DNA from: Candidatus Didemnitutus sp.
GTDB lineage: Bacteria > Verrucomicrobiota > Verrucomicrobiia > Opitutales > Opitutaceae
Direction of reading: 5' to 3'
Assembly (NCBI GenBank): GCA_030682505.1
Contig: JAUXOH010000356.1
Span: 1 to 10,994, forward strand
Length of the DNA: 10,994 nt
The notes beneath the pieces are model-generated. The model saw only the letters and a list, made by a program, of their open reading frames with translations, had not been told where the DNA came from and did no database searches. This document shows, one piece after another, positions 1-6,367 of the stretch (position 1 is the first letter of the stretch; each line of letters starts with the position of its first letter). The position numbers were made by a program, and so were the translations under genes.

Positions 1-58
1 GTGCCCCGGCCGGGCGCAGCCAGCCAGCCTGCGCTCGGTGCTGGGAATGGGAGTCCAT
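1..58 (-). CDS. Possible start of a minus-strand gene (partial, VIT-like N-terminus?)
   Basis: An ATG at 58 on the minus strand opens a frame of 19 codons that runs off the left edge without a stop. The visible peptide contains HRAQAGWLRP. The pattern His-Arg, a few residues, then Gly-Trp-Leu-Arg resembles the N-terminus of VIT/CCC1-family iron and manganese transporters, which often begin with HRxxxxGWLR before a first membrane helix. Against this, the residues after WLR do not show the usual VLGANDG, the fragment is very short, and the bases before the ATG are C-rich with no ribosome binding site. Treat it as a possibility only. Confidence 0.2.
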   Translation of the reverse strand, partial: MDSHSQHRAQAGWLRPAGA

Positions 59-85
59 GGGGTGGGTGGGGCGGTGGGGTTGGGG
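59..85 (+). other. G-quadruplex candidate
   Basis: The plus strand carries five G-runs of three or four: 59-62, 64-66, 68-71, 76-79 and 82-85. They are separated by gaps of 1, 1, 4 and 2 bases. Short loops with runs of this length satisfy the usual G3+N1-7 definition of an intramolecular quadruplex with one run to spare. The complementary C-rich strand would form the leader immediately before the possible minus-strand ATG at 58. The motif is seen directly; folding and function are inference. Confidence 0.5.
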
Positions 86-203
86 CGGACGAGGCGCCGT
101 GGCCGTCCGCTTCAAGGGGAACTGAGGGGGACGCCTGCCGATGATTACCGCGCAGCTGATTCACACCATCATTATTTCCGTTACCCGGCGAACCGTGATA
201 CGG

Positions 204-224
204 CGAGCGCGGGTGGCGCGCTCG
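204..224. terminator. GC-rich hairpin downstream of the symporter gene
   Basis: Perfect 8-base inverted repeat (204-211 with 217-224) around a 5-base loop. It lies 53 bases beyond the symporter stop codon on the minus strand. It lacks a following T-run, so it is not a textbook intrinsic terminator; it could instead stabilise the transcript end. Apart from this hairpin and the G-tract at 59-85, I see nothing gene-like between 86 and 276. Confidence 0.3.
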
Positions 225-276
225 TTGCGCCATGTCTTCTCCCCCGTCGGTGGCGTGCTGGCCGCGCCCCGTTGCG

Positions 277-1155
277 CTAGAGCGAGGGAACTGACCCCGG
301 GACGTCCTTCGGCTTGACCCACCAGGCGAAGACCGCCGCGGTGCCGAACATGATCAGGCTGTAGGCGACGGCGGGGATCGAGATCGCGGAACTCCCGAGC
401 ACGTTCAGGGCGATGAAGATCGCGAGCGTGCCGTTGTGGATGCCGATCTCCATCGCGATGGCAATCGCCTGGCGCTGCGGCAGGCGGATCGCCAGCGGCA
501 AGGCATAGCCCGCGCCGAGACTGATGAGATTGAAGAGCAGGCAGGCGAGGCCGACCGAGGCAAAGAACCCCGGCAACCGCGTCCATTCCTGCGAGATCGC
601 CAGCCCGATGACCAACAGGAGGACGAAGAGCGAAAAGGCCCGGACGGGGCGGTCCATCCGCGCCGCGAAGCCCGGCGCCCGCCGGCGGAGCCCCATGCCG
701 ATCAGCACCGGCACGATGATGATCACGCTCACCTCGATCACCTTCTGAAAGGGCGGAGCCACGAAGTTGCCCGCCCCCATGAAGTGAACGAGCGAGAAAT
801 TCAGGATCAGCGGCAAGGTCACGAGACACAGCATGCTGTTCACCGCGGTGAGCGTGATGTTGAGCGCCACGTCGCCCTTCGCGAGATGGCTGTAGATGTT
901 CGCGGTTGCCCCGCCCGGCGAGGCGGCCAGCAGCATCAGTCCCACGGCCAACTCCGGGGACAGGTTGAACCCCTTCGCGATCACGAAGGCGACGGCCGGA
1001 AGCAGGAGCGTCTGCACCGCGAGGCCGACGAATACCGCGCGGGGCAACACGGCGACGCGGCGGAAGTCCTCTCCGGTCAGACCGAGGCCGAGGCCGAACA
1101 TGACCATGCCGAGCGCGAGCGGGAGCAGGAGATTCGAGAGCAGGGAAGCTTCCAT
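277..1155 (-). CDS. Bile acid:sodium symporter (BASS) family transporter
   Basis: 292 residues, very hydrophobic, with about nine to ten membrane segments, matching the BASS fold. Family members couple sodium import to uptake of organic anions such as bile acids, pyruvate or pantothenate; the substrate cannot be read from sequence. Both helix-crossover motifs are visible: AASPGGATANIYSHLAKGD at residues 77-95, and MEIGIHNGTLA at 235-245. By memory alignment to the Neisseria ASBT structure, Gln48 (in VQTLLLP) matches its sodium ligand Gln77 and Glu236 matches Glu260, but His240 stands where that protein has Gln264. The start at 1155 gives a direct run into the first membrane helix. No ribosome binding site precedes it. 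A 201-base gap and a hairpin separate it from the upstream DUF1501 gene, so it may have its own promoter. Family assignment is confident; transport specificity is unknown. Confidence 0.93.
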   Translation of the reverse strand: MEASLLSNLLLPLALGMVMFGLGLGLTGEDFRRVAVLPRAVFVGLAVQTLLLPAVAFVIAKGFNLSPELAVGLMLLAASPGGATANIYSHLAKGDVALNITLTAVNSMLCLVTLPLILNFSLVHFMGAGNFVAPPFQKVIEVSVIIIVPVLIGMGLRRRAPGFAARMDRPVRAFSLFVLLLVIGLAISQEWTRLPGFFASVGLACLLFNLISLGAGYALPLAIRLPQRQAIAIAMEIGIHNGTLAIFIALNVLGSSAISIPAVAYSLIMFGTAAVFAWWVKPKDVPGSVPSL

Positions 1156-1335
1156 ACAGGGGCGGAATCAAAGGCCGAGGCCTGGGACGACGTGGATCGG
1201 GGCCGCAAATCCCTGCCAGCGCCGCACCCCCCGGGCAACCCCGAATGGGCGGGGCACGTCAAATTGAGTGGGTTGGAGCCATGCCCCCGGGGTAAAAGTG
1301 GCGGGTCGGTGCAGGTGACGCGCTGGTCGCGTCAC
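1156..1335. other. Intergenic region upstream of the symporter gene
   Basis: This gap should contain any separate promoter for the minus-strand symporter. On the minus strand a TTGACG box (plus positions 1257-1262) resembles a -35 element, but no acceptable -10 lies 16-18 bases downstream of it. A small inverted repeat, CCCCG/CGGGG, sits at 1239-1243 and 1250-1254. No open frame here looks coding. Confidence 0.3.
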
Positions 1336-1356
1336 GTTGCGCGGCGAGCGCGCAAC
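1336..1356. terminator. Hairpin abutting the DUF1501 stop codon
   Basis: Perfect 8-base arms GTTGCGCG (1336-1343) and CGCGCAAC (1349-1356) around a 5-base loop. The hairpin starts directly after the TAG stop of the minus-strand DUF1501 gene at 1357-1359. The position suggests the transcript end of the DUF1800-DUF1501 pair. No T-run follows, so intrinsic termination is uncertain. It shares the 9-mer GCGAGCGCG and the 7-mer GTTGCGC with the hairpin region near 203-230. Confidence 0.45.
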
Positions 1357-2979
1357 CTACGGTTCGGGATTGGGCGAGGGTTTGGCCCGGCGCTTTTCTG
1401 CGATCTTCTTCTGCCGCCAGCGCAGGAGCGCCAAGGCGCCCAGACCACCGAGGAAGGGAGCGCTCACGGAACCGCCTCCCCCACCGCTGCTGCCCGGAGC
1501 GGTCGCCGCGGGGGGCGGCGTGGGCGTCGGGGTTGGTGTCGGCGGCGGGCTGGTCGCGGGAGAGGAGCTGCCAATGATGTCGAGCGAGGGACGACCCCCG
1601 AACCGACCGCTGAAACCGGGAAGCACATAGTCCATGTCGCCGGTCGAAATGCCGAACCACGACAGCAAGTCCCGCGCATATTCATCCACCGCGACACCCG
1701 GGATGAGGCGGCCCTGGCCGGTGTCGAAGGCGGCAAGATTCTGGAGATTGGGATAGTAGCCGTCGTCGCGATTGCCGAAGACGTTGCCGCCGCGCACCGC
1801 GCCGCCCATGACCATCTGGTTGCCGCCCCACGCATGGTCCGAGCCGTTGCCGTTGGAGGAGAGCGTGCGGCCAAAGTCCGAGGCGGTGAACAACGTGAGG
1901 TTGTTCTGCAGGCCGATCTCATTGATCGCGGTGTTGAAGAAGCCCAGCGCCTGACTGACGGTGGCAAGCATCGTGGTCTGGTTGTTGAGCACCTCGTCGT
2001 GATGATCCCAGCCGCCCAACTGCACAAAGAACACCTGGCGCTTGGCGCCGAGCTTGCCTGCCGCGGACGCGGTGCGGGCAATCATCGCGAGATTCGAGGC
2101 AAGCGAATTGCCCGCCGGAGTCGGGGTGGCCAGCGTGACGCCGGTCAGGGCGCTCGAGAACTCGTAGTAGGCGTTGACGGCATCCTTCGACGACGTGCCG
2201 TAGGTTTTCTCGAAGAGGCTGCGGTAATCGGCGCCGAGCGTGCTGTCGATGGCGGCGGTGCGCAGGGCATTGAGGTTGTTGACCGCGGTCGGACTGTGGC
2301 CGGTGAGCGCGGTGGCTCCACCGGCGCCGATACTGTAGGTGAAGGCCTGTTCGCCACTGAGGAACACGCTCTGGCCGGAGAGCGAGATGTTCATCGAGAC
2401 GAGACTCGGGCTGTTGAGTGACTTGATGATGTCAGCGGCGCGGCCGCCCCAACCGACCGCCGTGCGCTTGTCGGGCATGCAGGTCTGCCACTGCTTGATC
2501 TGGTCGGCGTGGGAGTAGAGCGAGACCGGGCGGTAGCGGTTGGCCTTGTAATCGGCCAGCGACGTGGGCCGGACCAGCGAGCCGACGTTGGCCACGAAGC
2601 CGAGTCGCCCGGAGTTGAAGAGGTCGCGCACCTCGGGCATCGAGGGGTGAACGCCAAGCGTGCGCCCGCTGAGATTGGTCGGCGTGATCTGGAGCAACGT
2701 CGAGAGCGGCAGCGCCAGGTTGCCGCGCGCGGCGGCATAGGAGGCGTATTCGCCCCCCGTGGTCGGCACCAGCATGTTGAACGAATCGTTGCCGCCCGCG
2801 AGGAAGAGACAGACGAGCGCCTTGTAGTCGCTGGTCGGAGGCGCGGACTGCGCGGCAAGTGAGTTGGCCAGCCGCAAACTGAGCAAGGTGGAGAAGAGCG
2901 ACGTCGCCCCGATGCCGGCGCAACTGGCCTGCCCGATGAAGTCCCGACGACTGAGAGGTTGCGAGTGATGAGCGCTCAT
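1357..2979 (-). CDS. DUF1501 protein, Tat-exported, with C-terminal sorting-signal-like tail
   Basis: 540 residues from the ATG at 2979; longer in-frame starts would run through the DUF1800 gene. The N-terminus has a twin-arginine motif (SRRDF, residues 10-14) and a hydrophobic stretch to about residue 43, typical of DUF1501 proteins. The DUF1501 core spans about 50-470, with LFLAGGNDSFNMLVP (58-72), LYSHADQIKQWQT (154-166), VQLGGWDHHDEV (319-330), TASDFGRT (365-372) and DHAWGGNQMVMGG (381-393). The Asp/His-rich motifs fit the proposed relation to the alkaline phosphatase/sulfatase superfamily, but no reaction is established. The C-terminus departs from a plain DUF1501 protein: a Pro-Thr linker (478-490), a Gly/Ser stretch (497-504), a hydrophobic segment (507-519), then a basic tail (520-532). 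The order resembles GlyGly-CTERM sorting signals. The start lies 8 bases after the DUF1800 stop, so the two are surely one operon. No Shine-Dalgarno is seen, which suggests translational coupling. Confidence 0.93.
   Translation of the reverse strand: MSAHHSQPLSRRDFIGQASCAGIGATSLFSTLLSLRLANSLAAQSAPPTSDYKALVCLFLAGGNDSFNMLVPTTGGEYASYAAARGNLALPLSTLLQITPTNLSGRTLGVHPSMPEVRDLFNSGRLGFVANVGSLVRPTSLADYKANRYRPVSLYSHADQIKQWQTCMPDKRTAVGWGGRAADIIKSLNSPSLVSMNISLSGQSVFLSGEQAFTYSIGAGGATALTGHSPTAVNNLNALRTAAIDSTLGADYRSLFEKTYGTSSKDAVNAYYEFSSALTGVTLATPTPAGNSLASNLAMIARTASAAGKLGAKRQVFFVQLGGWDHHDEVLNNQTTMLATVSQALGFFNTAINEIGLQNNLTLFTASDFGRTLSSNGNGSDHAWGGNQMVMGGAVRGGNVFGNRDDGYYPNLQNLAAFDTGQGRLIPGVAVDEYARDLLSWFGISTGDMDYVLPGFSGRFGGRPSLDIIGSSSPATSPPPTPTPTPTPPPAATAPGSSGGGGGSVSAPFLGGLGALALLRWRQKKIAEKRRAKPSPNPEP
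1405..1491 (-). other. GlyGly-CTERM-like tripartite C-terminal signal of the DUF1501 protein
   Basis: Codes for residues 497-525: GSSGGGGGS, then a hydrophobic segment APFLGGLGALALL, then a basic cluster beginning RWRQKK. This order is that of rhombosortase-type GlyGly-CTERM tails. A further 15 polar, basic and proline-rich residues follow, which is longer than usual for such signals. Processing is inference; no rhombosortase gene is visible in this window. Confidence 0.5.
1510..1548 (-). repeat. Pro-Thr dipeptide repeat linker
   Basis: Codes for residues 478-490 of the DUF1501 protein, PPPTPTPTPTPPP, from an imperfect six-base tandem repeat. It probably forms an extended linker between the folded domain and the C-terminal signal. 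Such a tract could vary in length between strains. Confidence 0.7.
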
Positions 2980-2987
2980 GGTCGGGA

Positions 2988-4670
2988 TTACTTGAGGATG
3001 GCGAAGTCGGGTGACAGGGCGACGAGGTAGATCGCCAGCCGGGCGCGGGTTTGGTTCAACGTGCTGCCCGCCGGCACCATGGCCTGCGTGACACCTTGCA
3101 CGGCGTTGAGGATCGCGGTGCGGGTCGGCGAACTCATGGTGCCGTGCGTGAGGAGGAGATTGAGGTTGTCGATCAGCGCGGGAGGGGTGGCGGCGAGCGT
3201 CTCCTGCTCGGTGAGGTTCAACCGGAAGTTGCCGGCGCCGGTCTGGATGAGCGTGTTGACGGAGTTGGGCAAGGTGATCGCGAAGACCGCATTGAGGATC
3301 TGGAACTCCGGCCCGACGAGGTCGGCGTTCTTGATCGGCCCGGGCGGTTCGAATTCCGGCGAGAAGAAATTGAAGACCGATGGCGCGCTGAGCGGATAAT
3401 GCCCGAGCGTGCCGATCGCGATGGTGTTGCCAAAATTGTAGGGCAAGGTGCCGTCGACCACACTGTACCGGAATGACCGCAGCAGATGGGTCGCGCGCAG
3501 GAAAGGCTCGCGCAGCTTGCCGTGCTCCGGGTCGGTGATGAACGCGACGTTGCGGGCCTCCGCGTCGAGCAGGATCGCCCTTGCCACCGCGAGCAGGTCG
3601 CCGCGCACGCCGAGGCCGTTGTTGACAAAGACGGCGGACACGCGGCCGACGTAGCCCTCGCTGGGATTGGACGTGACCAGCTTCTGGATCAATTGGCGGC
3701 AAATGAAGGGAGCCGTGCTCGGGTGTTCGACGAGATTGTCGATCGCATCCTGCACATCCTGCAGTCCCGTTTGATTGGCCGGCAGGTTCGGCTTCTTCGC
3801 TCCGGGATACTGCAGGAGCGATTTCGCCTCCATGTCGTGCTGGGGATCCCACATCCGCATCGGCGTGGTGGGATTGAAGGTGGCGCTGGGAAAATCGAGG
3901 CGGCCGGTGCCGGAGCCGAGGTTGTTGGTGCTGGCATCGGTGAAACCGGTGAAGACGCGTGCAAAGCTGGTGATCTCGACGTCGCGGTAGGTCTCCAGCG
4001 GGCGACCCGTGGCATCGTTGATGTAACTGCCGTTGGGCGTCAGCTGGTAGAGGCCGATGGAAAACAACTGCATCACCTCGCGGGCATAGTTCTCGTCGGG
4101 CCGCGTGCCGGCGGCGTCGTTGGCCTTGCGATTTTTGTAGTGACTGAGGTAGCGGCCCATCATCGGGTGGCGGGTGACGTCCATCAGCAGCGTGCGGAAG
4201 TTGCCGAGGGCATTCCGGGCGAGCATGTCGTAGTAACTGCTGGAGCCGTCGCCGCCGTTGGCGACGTTGGTATCTCCATCCGAGATCACCATGATCTGGC
4301 TGAGCGCGTAGGCCATGCGCTGGCGGAGCTGGTCGGGACCCGCGATCATCACCTGGTTGCGCGCACGGCGGTTGGTACCGGTGTCGCTGGTGGTGATCTG
4401 GCCGGCCGTGCGGGCGGCTTCGAGCACGGCCACCGCAGAGGAAACCGGCTTGGCCGCCTCGCGGGTGATCCACAGATTGAAGTCGTGGTTGAGTCCGCGC
4501 AATTCGGTCAAGGCATCCGGGGACGGACCAAAGGTCGCTTGGGCGAGGAAACGCGTCGCGAGCTGGTCGGCGTTCAGCTGGTTGTTGGGGACAACAGACT
4601 GGGCGAATGCCGCCGGGCCCAACACCAACAGGGGAAAAGCAATCAATAGCCGACGAGCAAAGAGGTTCAT
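2988..4670 (-). CDS. DUF1800 family exported protein
   Basis: 560 residues from the ATG at 4670. I chose this start over one 53 codons upstream because it opens directly with a Sec signal peptide: MNLFARR, a hydrophobic core, and a likely cleavage after AFA-Q near residue 23. The DUF1800 domain fills nearly all the rest, with ATRFLAQATFGP (38-49), RQRMAYALSQIMVIS (117-131), HPMMGRYLSHYKN (168-180), PDENYAREVMQLFSIGLYQL (191-210), CRQLIQKLV (324-332), LREPFLRATHLLRSF (386-400) and APSVFNFFSPEF (429-440). It ends with YLVALSPDFAILK. The biochemical role of the family is unknown. In Planctomycetota, Verrucomicrobiota and others it typically lies beside DUF1501, as here, and the pair is assumed to act together in the envelope. 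The partners use different export routes: Sec for this one, Tat for DUF1501. No clear ribosome binding site precedes the ATG. Confidence 0.93.
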   Translation of the reverse strand: MNLFARRLLIAFPLLVLGPAAFAQSVVPNNQLNADQLATRFLAQATFGPSPDALTELRGLNHDFNLWITREAAKPVSSAVAVLEAARTAGQITTSDTGTNRRARNQVMIAGPDQLRQRMAYALSQIMVISDGDTNVANGGDGSSSYYDMLARNALGNFRTLLMDVTRHPMMGRYLSHYKNRKANDAAGTRPDENYAREVMQLFSIGLYQLTPNGSYINDATGRPLETYRDVEITSFARVFTGFTDASTNNLGSGTGRLDFPSATFNPTTPMRMWDPQHDMEAKSLLQYPGAKKPNLPANQTGLQDVQDAIDNLVEHPSTAPFICRQLIQKLVTSNPSEGYVGRVSAVFVNNGLGVRGDLLAVARAILLDAEARNVAFITDPEHGKLREPFLRATHLLRSFRYSVVDGTLPYNFGNTIAIGTLGHYPLSAPSVFNFFSPEFEPPGPIKNADLVGPEFQILNAVFAITLPNSVNTLIQTGAGNFRLNLTEQETLAATPPALIDNLNLLLTHGTMSSPTRTAILNAVQGVTQAMVPAGSTLNQTRARLAIYLVALSPDFAILK

Positions 4671-4919
4671 GGTGACCGTGGTTCGTGGTTTCGCAGGGGC
4701 AGCGAGTCTTGGTCGGGAAGACGCAGGTGGCGGGAGGTTGGTTACGAAACTAGGGATCCGCCGCGAAACATCGCCTGCAAAAACGCCGCGCCGCACTTTA
4801 TTACAACTGGTTGACTTTCCGGCTTGCATCCGTCCGGACAGGCCCCCGGAGAATCGCTCGCTCCGGGCAGCGGTTTGGCCATCATGTTTCTGGTCCCCTG
4901 CCCTGCCCGAGGATCAACC
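4671..4919. promoter_or_regulatory. Divergent intergenic region between DUF1800 and the thioesterase gene
   Basis: This 249-base gap must hold the promoter for the minus-strand DUF1800-DUF1501 pair and probably one for the plus-strand thioesterase. Seen here: a TTGACT box at 4811-4816 on the plus strand without a good -10 at normal spacing; on the minus strand TGTAAT, a 5/6 match to a -10 box, near 4799-4804 without a good -35; and an 8-base palindrome GTCCGGAC at 4832-4839. None is convincing alone, so exact promoter positions are not called. Confidence 0.4.
4909..4913 (+). promoter_or_regulatory. Ribosome binding site of the thioesterase gene
   Basis: GAGGA at 4909-4913 lies 6 bases before the ATG at 4920. 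It is the best Shine-Dalgarno sequence in the window and decides the start, ruling out the in-frame ATG at 4824. Confidence 0.75.
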
Positions 4920-5420
4920 ATGGCCCTGACACCCTTCCAACGATTCAAATACAACCTCGTCCTCCGCTTCATCGCCGCGCGGGACATTCCGCTGATCGGC
5001 ACGGCCGGCGTGCGGATCGTGGACATCGACGACGAGCGCTGCACGATCCGCGTGCCGTTGAAGCGACGGAACAAGAACCACCTTGGTTCGATGTATTTCG
5101 GGGCACTCGCCATCGGCGCTGATGCGGCGGGCGGTCTAGCCGCCCTCTTGGAAAACCGTCGGCACGGCAACGCGGTGAATTTTGTCTTCCAGGACTTTCA
5201 CGCCGATTTTCTGAAACGCCCCGAGGGCGACACCCACTTCACTTGTGCCGACCTCGCCGCGGTGCGCGGCGCGTTTGTCGAGACCATGCGCACGGGAGAA
5301 CGCGTGAGTGCGCCGCTGCGCGTCATCGCCACCACGCCGTCGAAGTTCGGCAACGAACCCGTGGCCGAGTTCCGGCTCACGCTCTCGGTCAAAAAACGCC
5401 CGCCGCGCCAGACCGGTTAG
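4920..5420 (+). CDS. Hotdog-fold thioesterase-like protein (DUF4442-like)
   Basis: 166 residues, a normal size for a single hotdog domain. The N-terminal part FQRFKYNLVLRF is amphipathic. It is followed by beta strands (GVRIVDIDDERCTIRVPL) and the family-like signature NHLGSMYFGALAIGADAAGG (residues 53-72), where a long hydrophobic helix packs inside the hotdog fold. Such proteins usually hydrolyse acyl-CoA thioesters, but many DUF4442 members are uncharacterised and the catalytic residue is not obvious here. A Shine-Dalgarno GAGGA 6 bases before the ATG supports this start. It is alone on its strand: divergent from DUF1800, and convergent with the alpha/beta hydrolase whose stop is 20 bases away. 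The substrate is unknown. Confidence is high that it is a gene and good for the fold. Confidence 0.85.
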   Translation: MALTPFQRFKYNLVLRFIAARDIPLIGTAGVRIVDIDDERCTIRVPLKRRNKNHLGSMYFGALAIGADAAGGLAALLENRRHGNAVNFVFQDFHADFLKRPEGDTHFTCADLAAVRGAFVETMRTGERVSAPLRVIATTPSKFGNEPVAEFRLTLSVKKRPPRQTG

Positions 5421-5439
5421 CGCGCCAAGCGCGTCTGGC
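5407..5439. terminator. Shared hairpin between convergent genes
   Basis: A two-part stem occupies the 20-base gap and the end of the thioesterase gene. The outer arms are GCCAGAC (5407-5413) and GTCTGGC (5433-5439). The inner arms are GCGC (5422-5425) and GCGC (5429-5432) around CAA, with an unpaired stretch on the left. Being symmetrical, it could end transcription from both sides. It has no T-run on either strand, so it is a candidate, not a standard terminator. Confidence 0.45.
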
Positions 5440-5440
5440 T

Positions 5441-6340
5441 TCAGGTCCCTTCAGCCGCCGCGAGTGCAGGCAGCACCTGCGACGCGACCCATACGGGCGC
5501 CTCGAGCTGCGGGTAGTGCCCCACCCCCTCCAAGGTCACGAGTCGCGCCCGCGGATTTTCGCGAACGAGTCGTTCCGCGATGGCGTGCACCGCAATCGGA
5601 TCTTCCCGGCCCCAGATCACAGTGAGCGGCAGCGTGGTGCGATGCAGCGGTCCCAGCCAGCGCTCGCCGCGACGCACGCGTTCCCGCATGTAGCCGGCGA
5701 TCAGGGCGAGCGTCCGGCGTCCACCCCCGTGCAGCAGCAGGTTCCATTGGTGCCGGTAGTGCGCCTCGGCAAACTGCTCCGGCCGCGCATAGACCTTCGG
5801 GTATTGGCGCCGGAACAGCATCCACGACGTGATCCGGGCCACGAGGGCGCCCAACACCGGAAGGCGCAGCAGGCGCTGGGTCAGCAAGGGCCGGTGCAAA
5901 TCCATGTAGAGCCCGCCGTTCAAGAGCGTGAGCGAGCGCAGCTCCAAGTCCGTCTCCCGCTGTTCGATCCGATAAAGCAACTCGCAGGCGACCGAGTTGC
6001 CCATGTCGTGGGCCAGCAGATCGAAGGTCGCAATGCCGAGGGAGCGCAACAACGCCTCGGCGGCGTCGCATTGGCGCAGGAGCGAATAATCGCGGTCCGT
6101 GGGTTTGGCGGAAAGACCGTAGCCGGGAAAATCGAAGACCAGCACCCGGCGGTGCGGCGCCAGCAACGGCACGAGTTGATGCCAGTCCCAGCTGCTCGTC
6201 GGGAATCCATGGAAACACACCAACCACGGTCCGTCGCCCGCCACCCGGTAATGCACCCGGACACCGTCAACCTCCGCAAATTGCGCACCGGCCTGCCACG
6301 CGCGCATGATTTCGTCCGCTGGCGTGATCGCGGGTTTCAT
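5441..6340 (-). CDS. Alpha/beta hydrolase, MEST-like, Asp nucleophile
   Basis: 299 residues, complete alpha/beta-hydrolase. HGFPTSSWDW (44-53) forms the oxyanion loop and FDFPGYGLSAKP (69-80) follows. The nucleophile elbow is LLAHDMGNSVACELL (108-122), with Asp112 where serine hydrolases have Ser. Asp247 (WGREDP) and His275 (GVGHYPQLE) complete the triad. SLTLLNGGLYMDLHRPLLTQ (136-155) and the GHYPQLEAP ending closely recall animal MEST/PEG1 proteins. An Asp nucleophile is shared with haloalkane dehalogenases and epoxide hydrolases. However, the Asn after HG and the Trp after the nucleophile that bind halide in typical haloalkane dehalogenases are Phe45-region and Met113 here, so dehalogenation looks unlikely. 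There is no signal peptide, so it is probably cytoplasmic. It follows the PAS gene by 52 bases on the same strand and could be co-transcribed. The substrate is unknown. Confidence 0.9.
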   Translation of the reverse strand: MKPAITPADEIMRAWQAGAQFAEVDGVRVHYRVAGDGPWLVCFHGFPTSSWDWHQLVPLLAPHRRVLVFDFPGYGLSAKPTDRDYSLLRQCDAAEALLRSLGIATFDLLAHDMGNSVACELLYRIEQRETDLELRSLTLLNGGLYMDLHRPLLTQRLLRLPVLGALVARITSWMLFRRQYPKVYARPEQFAEAHYRHQWNLLLHGGGRRTLALIAGYMRERVRRGERWLGPLHRTTLPLTVIWGREDPIAVHAIAERLVRENPRARLVTLEGVGHYPQLEAPVWVASQVLPALAAAEGT

Positions 6341-6367
6341 GGGTTACGCAGCGGCAGTCGGGAGTTT

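Noticed and set aside
161..1171. 336-codon minus-strand frame over the symporter
   Set aside because: Shifted relative to the true symporter frame; its product is arginine-rich and lacks membrane helices.
436..2421. 661-codon plus-strand open frame
   Set aside because: Antisense to the symporter and DUF1501 genes and crossing the gap between them. Its product is rich in Arg, Glu, Gly and His with no domain, as expected from reading high-GC genes backwards.
2980..4473. N-terminal extension of the DUF1501 frame to 1038 codons
   Set aside because: The extra part is an out-of-frame reading of DUF1800. The Tat signal at the ATG at 2979 marks the real start, so this is not a fusion.
4811..4839. 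TTGACT as a -35 box of a promoter for the thioesterase
   Set aside because: No -10-like hexamer occurs at 15-19 bases downstream; the region there is GC-rich.
4824..4919. Longer start for the thioesterase
   Set aside because: The extra 32 residues are not hotdog-like and the good ribosome binding site at 4909-4913 points to the ATG at 4920.
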